64,000 bases of DNA, from NCBI GenBank assembly GCA_020638465.1, contig JACKIM010000002.1, positions 1,612,001-1,676,000 on the forward strand. Reading direction: 5' to 3'. The notes under the pieces are model-generated. The model was not told where the DNA came from and made no database searches. It saw only the letters and a program-made list of their open reading frames with translations. Of the stretch, positions 16,330 to 23,473 are shown piece after piece; positions within the stretch are counted from its first letter, which is position 1, and each line of letters starts with the position of its first letter. The stretch is from Geminicoccaceae bacterium (GTDB lineage: Bacteria; Pseudomonadota; Alphaproteobacteria; Geminicoccales; Geminicoccaceae). A program made the translations under genes and the position numbers.

Positions 16330-17667
16330 TCATTCCCCCAGCATACCTGCAAGCGAGTCGCCGCCCGGAAGGCGCGAGAACACCTGGCGCATGCCAAGCT
16401 GGCGCGCGCCGTGATCGGCCAGCCGCTCGATCACCTCGCCAGCAAAGGCATAGGTGAGCATGCTGCGCGCCGTTCCCTCGTCAAGACCGCGACTGCGCAG
16501 ATAGAACAGCGAGGTCTCATCGAGATCGCCACAAGTCGCTCCATGACTGCACTTGACGTCATCTGCATAGATCTCGAGTTCGGGTTTGCTGTCGATCTCG
16601 GCATCGTCGCTGAGCAGGAGATTGTTGTTGGTCTGGAAGGCATTGGTCTTCTGGGCATCGGGATGCACGACGATCTTGCCGGCAAACACACCTCGCCCGT
16701 GGCCATCCATCACACCCTTGTAGAATTGATCGGAATGGCAATCGGGCTGAAGATGATGGATGCGGATCATGTTGTCGACATGTTCACGCGCGGTCGGCAT
16801 GAACGTTCCGTTGAGCTGCGCGTCGATACCGGTGCCGTCGAGATGAACCTCGCTCTCATTGCGTATCATGGCACCACCCAACGTCACCAGCGTCTGCCGG
16901 ATCCGCGCGTCCTTGTGCAGGCGCATGTCGGCCTTGGACACGATGGTTGTGCCGTCGCGACCGAATTGCAGACGGTCATGCACCAGCTCTGCCCCCTCGC
17001 CCAGTTCGATCTGGCTGACGAGATTGGTGAACGAAGCACCATCGCGGATAGCCGTATGGGTCTCGACCAGATGCAGACGCGCACCTTTGCCCAGCCGCAC
17101 GAGGATACGCGGATGACTCATCGACGACGCGCTCTGGTAGGTGGTCGTGGCGAACAGCAGCTGAAGCGGAAAATCGACATGCACACCATCGCCCACATCG
17201 ATCACGGCTCCGGACTGCATGAGCGCTGCATTGAGATCGGTGAAGCTGCGGCCGTCATCGAAAGCCGTGATCGATTCCCGCACATCGCTGTCGTCAAGGG
17301 CCTTGTCGAGACTGCGCATGCTCGCACCGGCCGGCATGCCGCGCACATGGCTGAGATCCGGCTGATGATGGCCGTTGGCGAAAAGCATCCGCCTTGCCGC
17401 ATGACCACCGCAGAACCAGGCAGAATAATCGTTGACGGCGATTTCGGTATTCGGAGCCAGGACCATTGGAACATTGGCATGGCGGGCGATGTTGGTGAAT
17501 TTCCAGGCTTCGGTTCGCTGGCTGGGAAAACCAGCCCGCACGAAACTGTCGAAACGCTTCTGCCGGAAGCCGGTCAAGGCCCCCTTGCCGCCGGCAAGCG
17601 CGCCGGTGGTCCGGGCGAACAGGTCGTGGAACGCCTGAATCGGAGGATGACTGTGTACAGCGCTCAT
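16330..17667 (-). CDS. sufD: Fe-S cluster assembly scaffold protein SufD
   Basis: A 445-aa beta-helical SufB/SufD-family scaffold component. The C-terminal conserved region HGATCGDLDETSLFYLRSRG and the following ARSMLTYAFAGEV segment identify it. The start at ATG 17667 (MSAVHSHPP) lies 8 bp after the sufC stop. It works with SufB and SufC as the SufBC2D scaffold; SufB normally carries the cluster site. Confidence 0.94.
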   Translation of the reverse strand: MSAVHSHPPIQAFHDLFARTTGALAGGKGALTGFRQKRFDSFVRAGFPSQRTEAWKFTNIARHANVPMVLAPNTEIAVNDYSAWFCGGHAARRMLFANGHHQPDLSHVRGMPAGASMRSLDKALDDSDVRESITAFDDGRSFTDLNAALMQSGAVIDVGDGVHVDFPLQLLFATTTYQSASSMSHPRILVRLGKGARLHLVETHTAIRDGASFTNLVSQIELGEGAELVHDRLQFGRDGTTIVSKADMRLHKDARIRQTLVTLGGAMIRNESEVHLDGTGIDAQLNGTFMPTAREHVDNMIRIHHLQPDCHSDQFYKGVMDGHGRGVFAGKIVVHPDAQKTNAFQTNNNLLLSDDAEIDSKPELEIYADDVKCSHGATCGDLDETSLFYLRSRGLDEGTARSMLTYAFAGEVIERLADHGARQLGMRQVFSRLPGGDSLAGMLGE

Positions 17668-17674
17668 GATTGCC

Positions 17675-18430
17675 TCAGGCCACCTCGCCGAGAATGTTCT
17701 CGTAGCCGGACGCTTCCAGCTCATGGGCGAGTTCCTTGCCGCCAGTCCTGCGGATGCGGCCGTCGGCCAGAACGTGAACCACATCGGGAACGATGTAGTC
17801 CAGCAGTCGCTGATAGTGGGTGATGACGATCATCGCCCGGGACGGATCGCGCAGTTGGTTGACGCCGTCGGCCACGGTCTTCAGCGCGTCGATGTCCAGC
17901 CCCGAATCGGTCTCGTCAAGGATGCACAGCTTCGGCTCAAGCATGGCCATCTGCAGGATCTCGTTGCGTTTCTTCTCACCGCCGGAAAAGCCGCTGTTGA
18001 CATCGCGCTTGAGCAGTTCCGGGCGGACACCGACGAGTTCCGCCTTTTCTTTCAGGCGTTTGATGAACTCACCAGCGGGAATGTCCTTTTCACCGCGAGC
18101 CTGGCGGATGGCATTCATCGCCTGACGCAGGAAATAACTATTGGCCACACCGGGAATTTCGACAGGATATTGCATGGCTAGGAAGACACCGGCGGCGGCT
18201 CGTTCCTCGGGTTCCATTTCCAGCAGGTCCCGACCATCGAAAGCTACGCTGCCGCCCCGGACCTCATAGCCTTCACGACCCGCCAGGACATAGGAAAGCG
18301 TACTCTTGCCGGAACCGTTCGGCCCCATCACCGCATGCACCTCACCCGGCTTCACTTCGAGAGACAGGCCCTTGAGGATGAGGTTGTCCTCGCCCTCGAT
18401 GGCAACTTGCAGATTGTCGATCTTCAGCAT
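17675..18430 (-). CDS. sufC: Fe-S cluster assembly ATPase SufC
   Basis: A 251-aa ABC-type ATPase without membrane partner. Walker A GPNGSGKST, signature FSGGEKKRNE and Walker B CILDETDSGLD are all intact, with the SufC-specific FSGGEKKR wording. It powers conformational change of SufB-SufD. ATG 18430 follows a GGAATTGGAC site; a TTG four codons earlier is less likely. Confidence 0.96.
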   Translation of the reverse strand: MLKIDNLQVAIEGEDNLILKGLSLEVKPGEVHAVMGPNGSGKSTLSYVLAGREGYEVRGGSVAFDGRDLLEMEPEERAAAGVFLAMQYPVEIPGVANSYFLRQAMNAIRQARGEKDIPAGEFIKRLKEKAELVGVRPELLKRDVNSGFSGGEKKRNEILQMAMLEPKLCILDETDSGLDIDALKTVADGVNQLRDPSRAMIVITHYQRLLDYIVPDVVHVLADGRIRRTGGKELAHELEASGYENILGEVA

Positions 18431-18456
18431 GTCCAATTCCAAAAAAACAGTGTGCG

Positions 18457-19902
18457 TCAGCCGACGCTGCTTTCGAGCGAAATGCCCAGCAGCTTGCGAG
18501 CCTCGACGGCGAACTCCATGGGCAGTTCGTCCATCACCTCGCGGCAGAAGCCATTGACCACCAGTGCCACCGCATCTTCCTCGCTGATCCCGCGGCTGCG
18601 GCAGTAGAAGAGCTGGTCGTCACTGATCTTGGAGGTGGTCGCCTCGTGCTCGGCCCTGGCCGAGCGATTCTTGATCTCGATATAGGGCACCGTGTGAGCG
18701 CCGCAGCGATCGCCGATGAGCATCGAATCGCACTGGGTATGGTTGCGCGCGCCCTCCGCCCCCTTCTGGATGCGGACCAGGCCGCGATAGGTCTGGTCGG
18801 ATGTCCCGGCCGATATACCCTTGGAAACGATACGTGAACGGGTACGCTTGCCGATGTGGATCATCTTGGTGCCCGTATCGGCCTGCTGGCGATTGTTGGT
18901 GACCGCCACAGAATAGAACTCGCCCACCGAGTCGTCGCCCTGAAGGATGCAGGACGGGTATTTCCAGGTGATTGCCGATCCCGTCTCGACCTGGGTCCAG
19001 CTGATCTTGCTGCGCCTGCCGCGGCAGGCGCCGCGCTTGGTGACGAAGTTGTAGATCCCGCCCTTGCCCTCGGCGTCGCCTGGATACCAGTTCTGCACCG
19101 TGGAATACTTGATCTCGGCATCGTCGAGAGCCACGAGTTCGACCACCGCCGCATGCAGCTGGTTCTCGTCGCGCATCGGTGCCGTGCAACCTTCGAGATA
19201 GGACACGTAGGCGCCCTCGTCGGCGATGATCAGCGTGCGCTCGAACTGGCCCGTATTCATCTCGTTGATGCGGAAGTAGGTGGAAAGCTCCATCGGGCAA
19301 CGCACCCCCTTGGGCACATAGACGAAGCTGCCATCGGAGAATACGGCGGAATTAAGCGCCGAAAAGTAGTTGTCGCCCTGGGGCACCACAGATCCGAGGT
19401 AACGCCTCACCAGTTCCGGATGTTCCCGCACCGCCTCCGACATCGAGCAGAAGACGACTCCGAGCTCCATGAGCTTTTTCTTGAAGGTGGTGGCCACCGA
19501 AACCGAATCGAACACGTAGTCGACCGCCACGCCCGCAAGAATCTCCTGCTCCTTGATGGGAATGCCGAGTTTGTCGTAGGTCGCGCGGATCTCCGGATCG
19601 ATATCGTCGAGGCTTTCCGGCCGTTCCGTCACCTTCGGCGCGGCATAATAGTGAATGTCCTGATAGTCGATCTTCGGAAACGTCACCTTCTGCCAGGCGG
19701 GCTCTTCCATCGTCAGCCAGCGACGATAAGCCTGCAACCGCCAGTCGGTCAGCCATTCGGGTTCTTTCTTCTTGGCCGAGATCAACCGAACCGTATCCTC
19801 GCTCAACCCCTTCGGGGCCAGTTCGGATTCAATGTCGGTCACAAAGCCGTACTTGTATTCCTTGCCGGAATAATCGCTGACCGTCTCAAGAGCGGTTGCC
19901 AT
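18457..19902 (-). CDS. sufB: Fe-S cluster assembly scaffold protein SufB
   Basis: A 481-aa scaffold protein on which [4Fe-4S] clusters are built. Diagnostic segments are VRCPMELSTYFRIN, LEGCTAPMRDENQLHAAVVE, NWYPGDAEGKGGIYNFVTKRG and the C-terminal ARAEHEATTSKI. Full family length. It starts 4 bp after the Rrf2 regulator stop, so regulator and assembly genes form one transcript. Confidence 0.96.
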   Translation of the reverse strand: MATALETVSDYSGKEYKYGFVTDIESELAPKGLSEDTVRLISAKKKEPEWLTDWRLQAYRRWLTMEEPAWQKVTFPKIDYQDIHYYAAPKVTERPESLDDIDPEIRATYDKLGIPIKEQEILAGVAVDYVFDSVSVATTFKKKLMELGVVFCSMSEAVREHPELVRRYLGSVVPQGDNYFSALNSAVFSDGSFVYVPKGVRCPMELSTYFRINEMNTGQFERTLIIADEGAYVSYLEGCTAPMRDENQLHAAVVELVALDDAEIKYSTVQNWYPGDAEGKGGIYNFVTKRGACRGRRSKISWTQVETGSAITWKYPSCILQGDDSVGEFYSVAVTNNRQQADTGTKMIHIGKRTRSRIVSKGISAGTSDQTYRGLVRIQKGAEGARNHTQCDSMLIGDRCGAHTVPYIEIKNRSARAEHEATTSKISDDQLFYCRSRGISEEDAVALVVNGFCREVMDELPMEFAVEARKLLGISLESSVG

Positions 19903-19905
19903 TGT

Positions 19906-20400
19906 CTACTCCACGACCTGTGCTAACCCGTGCCGTTCCGACACGTGATCGAGCATGAATTGCTGCGGTATCGATTCCGCCATGTCCTGCAGGGTGATGC
20001 CGTCCAGCGCATCGCGGATTGCACCGTTGATTTTCTGCCAGTTGCTCCGCGCCGGACACAGGGCTTCGATGCCGCAATCGTTGTCACCGTCCTCGACGCA
20101 GGCGGTCAGCGCTATCGGGCCATCCAGAGCCTCGATGATGTCGGCAACCGTGATGGCCGATGCGGCACTCGCCAGTTCGTAACCACCGCGCGCGCCGCGC
20201 TGCGAACGCAGCAGCGCTGCCTTGCACAGCAGCTTGAGGATCTTGCTCGCCATGGGAAGCGGGATCGCCGTGGCGGAAGCGATCGCCTGGGCACTCGACT
20301 GCGCTCCTTCTTCGTCCGAACGACCATGCACCCGCTGCTCGCGGGCAAGATGGGTCATCATGACGATCCCGTAGTCGGCAAGCTTGCTCAGTCTGATCAC
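19906..20400 (-). CDS. Rrf2-family SUF operon regulator (IscR/SufR-like)
   Basis: A 164-aa winged-helix regulator beginning VIRLSKLADYGIVMMTHLA. Three Cys in ACVEDGDNDCGIEALC are spaced like the Fe-S ligands of IscR-type proteins, so it probably senses cluster status and controls its own operon. A GTG at 20400 is the start, supported by a strong GGGAGG site 9 bp upstream. The frame is open further upstream through the 20-bp repeat array, which would add Cys-containing repeats, but the ribosome site argues against this. Confidence 0.92.
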   Translation of the reverse strand: MIRLSKLADYGIVMMTHLAREQRVHGRSDEEGAQSSAQAIASATAIPLPMASKILKLLCKAALLRSQRGARGGYELASAASAITVADIIEALDGPIALTACVEDGDNDCGIEALCPARSNWQKINGAIRDALDGITLQDMAESIPQQFMLDHVSERHGLAQVVE

Positions 20401-20420
20401 GCGATCGCACCTCCCGGAGG

Positions 20421-20520
20421 CCGGAACTTGACATTGCAGCCCGGAACTTGACATTGCAGCCCGGAACTTGACATTGCAGCCCGGAACTTGACATTGCAGC
20501 CCGGAACTTGACATTGCAGC
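20421..20520. repeat. Five perfect tandem copies of a 20-bp repeat in the suf leader
   Basis: The unit CCGGAACTTGACATTGCAGC occurs five times without a mismatch and without spacers, starting at 20421, 20441, 20461, 20481 and 20501. A partial TGACATTGCAG-like continuation is absent at either end. The array begins about 20 bp upstream of the regulator GTG, just behind its ribosome site. Each plus-strand unit carries TTGACA. The 20-bp period is close to two helical turns, so bound proteins would sit on nearly the same face. Possible roles are an operator array, a repeated mRNA leader element or a copy-variable locus. Confidence 0.95.
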
Positions 20521-20544
20521 AAAGAGCACCGATCTGGTCCCCTT

Positions 20545-20580
20545 TTTTTCGAAAAATGGCGTCATCGCTCAAAATGTCAA
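20545..20580 (-). promoter_or_regulatory. Candidate suf promoter with overlapping palindrome
   Basis: On the minus strand TTGACA (complement of 20575-20580) is followed after 16 bp by CATTTT (20553-20558), a weak -10. The perfect palindrome TTTTTCGAAAAA (20545-20556) overlaps the -10 and could bind a regulator. If used, transcription would start upstream of the repeat array and place all five repeats in the 5' leader. The word AATGTCAAG at 20573-20581 is also the minus-strand core of each repeat, here inverted. Confidence 0.35.
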
Positions 20581-20671
20581 GATCGGAACGATTCCAGGAA
20601 ACGCCCATTTCGATTTGCACCGGCATGATCCGCAGTCGGAGACGATCCGACATGCAATTCCCCTGCATCCG

Positions 20672-20687
20672 TTAACCACTCGTTAAC
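20672..20687. promoter_or_regulatory. CtrA-type box TTAA-N7-TTAAC
   Basis: TTAACCACTCGTTAAC matches the full consensus of the alphaproteobacterial cell-cycle regulator CtrA (TTAA-N7-TTAAC). It is 68 bp upstream of the ATG of the membrane protein gene at 20755, a suitable promoter position, and about 270 bp from the suf regulator. Confidence 0.55.
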
Positions 20688-20754
20688 CATGTTCGGTCAG
20701 ACTGTCGTCACTCGGTCCCGGGTAAGCTGACCGACAGCGGCAAGAAGGGCAATC

Positions 20755-21690
20755 ATGGCGACACGACTGATCGACAGACGGGTGGAGGCATCCCCGCCAC
20801 TGTCCTTGCCCCTGTCACGGCTCAAGCATTTCACCCGTCAAGCGATCCATCTCATTCCGGCCCGTCGCAGGGAAATCAACGTCAGGAGATATCCGCTGCC
20901 GTCCGTCACGACGGCAGCGGATCACTCGTCATCGGGTATCCGGCTCACGCCGATGATCCGCCGCCAGACAGTTCTCCTGGCAGCCGCCCTTCTCTTCGCG
21001 CCGGCATTCGGAGCGGGCACGCTGCTGCACGCCGTGCTGGCCGCATTGTTCATCGCAAGTGCCGGCAAACTCGTGCTGGCGCCCAGCAGGGAACTGCTCG
21101 AACGCCAGGCCGAGGTGCGCCCCCTCTCGCCAGCCTTCGCCCTGTTGCCGATCATCGTCGGGCTGTTGCTGGGCCGGGGCTTTCTCCTGCTGGCAGTGAT
21201 GATCATCGGTCTCGACATCGCCCGTGCACATTTTCACGATCGTCCCGCGATCCACGGCTTCATTCAGGGCATGGTCTGGGCGCTGACCGCCGAAGCGGGC
21301 GGCGTTGCCGTCGGCGCCGACATACCCATGAGCTTCAGCCTGGCAGCAGCGGCCACGGGCGTTCTGCTCGCCATCGAGAACAACCATCGAGTCTGGCGCA
21401 TGACCCGGATCGAGGCAGCGCCCGAACAATTCATGCGTCAGGGCTCGGTTCTGCTGCTCACGGCTGCCGGCCTTGCCACCATCATCACGATGGGCAACCC
21501 CTTTTCGGCAGACCTGCTCGATGGCCTGGTCTCCCTGCTGGCCAGCAGCCTCCTCCTTGGCGCCATGGCCCGCATCCTCCACCTCCTCGACAATGACAGG
21601 TTTGGCGAAGCGCTCGACGATGCCCCCCTGGCAGCATTGTCCACCTCGCTGCTGGTCGCGATGGCCGCCCTGGGCCACCTTGCCACCTGA
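20755..21690 (+). CDS. Hypothetical integral membrane protein
   Basis: A 311-aa protein of unknown family. The first ~65 residues are basic and polar. About eight hydrophobic segments follow, from roughly residue 70 to the C-terminus, separated by short polar loops. I see no transporter or enzyme motif. The start ATG follows AAGGGCAATC. A CtrA-type box upstream hints at cell-cycle or motility-linked expression. The next gene, a CoA transferase, begins 199 bp later with its own ribosome site. Confidence 0.65.
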   Translation: MATRLIDRRVEASPPLSLPLSRLKHFTRQAIHLIPARRREINVRRYPLPSVTTAADHSSSGIRLTPMIRRQTVLLAAALLFAPAFGAGTLLHAVLAALFIASAGKLVLAPSRELLERQAEVRPLSPAFALLPIIVGLLLGRGFLLLAVMIIGLDIARAHFHDRPAIHGFIQGMVWALTAEAGGVAVGADIPMSFSLAAAATGVLLAIENNHRVWRMTRIEAAPEQFMRQGSVLLLTAAGLATIITMGNPFSADLLDGLVSLLASSLLLGAMARILHLLDNDRFGEALDDAPLAALSTSLLVAMAALGHLAT

Positions 21691-21889
21691 ATGCAAGTCG
21701 CCTCCGACGATATTTGCGCACTTTTGCGCACTGACGCGTGCCCTCACCCGCCTGTCCCTGTATACAGCGCCTGCATACAGCCATCGTCTTATTTTCCCCC
21801 TGCGGAGGTGGTTCCACCCGGAGGCAAAGGGCTCTATTGACGTGGAGGGCACGCGATGCGCCCTCGATTCGGCCGACGGAGGAAACAGA

Positions 21890-23110
21890 ATGGCAAAGGC
21901 ACTCGACGGTGTGCGCATCTTCGATCTGACCCGCATTCTCTCGGGACCCTTCAGTACCCAGATCCTGGGCGATCTCGGTGCGGACGTCATCAAGATCGAA
22001 AAACCCGGCGCCGGTGATGACACACGCAAGTGGGGCCCGCCTTATGTCAAAGATACCCGCGGCGAGGACACCCACGAGAGCGCCTATTATCTTGCCGCCA
22101 ATCGCTCCAAGCGCTCGGTTGCCATCGATATCGCCCATCCCGAGGGGCAAAGGCTCGCCCGCGCGATCATCGCCAAATCGGATGTACTGGCACAGAACTT
22201 CAAGGCCGGCGGATTGACCAAATACGGTCTCGACTATGATACCCTGAAAAAAGAATTCCCTTCTTTGGTCTATTGCTCGATTTCGGGCTTTGGCAAGACG
22301 GGCCCCTATTCCAGCCGAGCCGGCTATGACTATCTAGCCCAAGGCTATGGCGGTCTCATGAGCGTCACCGGCGCCCCGGATGGCGAACCCACCAAGGTTG
22401 GCGTCGGTATCGCCGACATCATGTGCGGAATGTATGCAACCGTTGCCATCCTCGCCGCCCTGCGCCATCGTGACGCAACGGGCGAAGGCCAGGAGATCGA
22501 CCTGTCCCTGCTCGACACCCAGGTTGCATGGCTCGCCAACGAGGGCGTGAACTATCTCGTCTCGGGTATCGTCCCGAAGCGGCTGGGCAACGAGCATCCC
22601 AACATCGTGCCCTACAAGCGATTCGATACGAGCGATGGCGAGGTGGTTCTGGCTGCCGGCAATGATGGACAGTTCCGCCGCTGGTGCGGATTTGCCGGAG
22701 CCGACGACCTGCTTCGGGACGAGCGCTTCGCTACCAATCCGCAAAGGGTGCGCAACCGCAATGCCCTATATGAGAAGATGATCCCCTATTTCAAAAAACA
22801 TACGACCGCAGAATGGGTCGACGGGCTGGCAAGGCTCGGGGTTCCATGCGGCCCGGTGAACGACATCGCGCAGGTGTTCGAGGATCCACAAATCATTCAC
22901 CGTGAAATGCGAATCGAGGTCCCGCACCACCAGTCCGGATCGGGTACCGTTCCCCTTCTGGGCAATCCGATCAAGATGAGCGCGACACCTCCTGTATACA
23001 AATGTGCACCGCCGACACTCGGTCAGCATACCGATGAGGTCCTGCGGGACATGCTTGAGCTCGACGAGGTCGAACTGACGCGGCTGCGCGAGGCCGGGAT
23101 CATCGGCTGA
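21890..23110 (+). CDS. CaiB/BaiF family CoA transferase (family III)
   Basis: A 406-aa class III CoA-transferase, moving CoA between a CoA-thioester and a carboxylic acid. It has the N-terminal LDGVRIFDLTRILSGPF, GADVIKIEKPG, and the catalytic Asp region IDLSLLDTQVAW. Length fits the family. ATG 21890 follows an excellent GGAGGAAACAG site. The substrate is not inferable, as no pathway genes are adjacent. Confidence 0.93.
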   Translation: MAKALDGVRIFDLTRILSGPFSTQILGDLGADVIKIEKPGAGDDTRKWGPPYVKDTRGEDTHESAYYLAANRSKRSVAIDIAHPEGQRLARAIIAKSDVLAQNFKAGGLTKYGLDYDTLKKEFPSLVYCSISGFGKTGPYSSRAGYDYLAQGYGGLMSVTGAPDGEPTKVGVGIADIMCGMYATVAILAALRHRDATGEGQEIDLSLLDTQVAWLANEGVNYLVSGIVPKRLGNEHPNIVPYKRFDTSDGEVVLAAGNDGQFRRWCGFAGADDLLRDERFATNPQRVRNRNALYEKMIPYFKKHTTAEWVDGLARLGVPCGPVNDIAQVFEDPQIIHREMRIEVPHHQSGSGTVPLLGNPIKMSATPPVYKCAPPTLGQHTDEVLRDMLELDEVELTRLREAGIIG

Positions 23111-23473
23111 ACGACGAAAAAACGGCACATATCGAGCGTAATTCAATGCACAGACAAAAATCCGGGAAATACATTCCTTCAGGTATTTTACATTACTATC
23201 GGAGTATTGTGGATTTGAACAAGATTCGCATCATCATATGAAAAAATCTAATAAAACATCTTCATGAATGATATATACTTTACCTCTTCTCCATGGAAGG
23301 ATAGTCTGTTTCCGGAGAAAATGCCATTCAACATGGCATGGAGTTGAGTGGTTCTCCATAGCCCGGACTGACAACTCCAGTCTGCATGACCTTCGACGAG
23401 ACCATCGGTGCTCCGGAACGGATTGCCGGTATCGGCCACAAGGTTTCAAGGCGGAGTCCTTCACGTCGTGACC
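23111..23473. other. AT-rich intergenic region upstream of the GGDEF-EAL gene
   Basis: These 363 bp include a strongly A+T-rich stretch (about 23111-23290) with A-runs and TATA-like words, unlike the flanking GC-rich genes. A small hairpin, ATGCCAT / ATGGCAT, lies at 23321-23339. I see no supported gene. The composition suggests a promoter with bent DNA, or a relic of foreign DNA. Confidence 0.45.

Noticed and set aside
20421..20520. Repeat array as plasmid iterons or a CRISPR
   Set aside because: The repeats are direct and of iteron-like length, but no rep gene or AT-rich origin adjoins them, and there are no spacers between units.
20401..20565. N-terminal extension of the Rrf2 regulator reading through the 20-bp repeats
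   Set aside because: The frame is open because three 20-bp units equal 20 codons, but the strong GGGAGG site before GTG 20400 and the family start at VIRLSKLADYG favour the short form.
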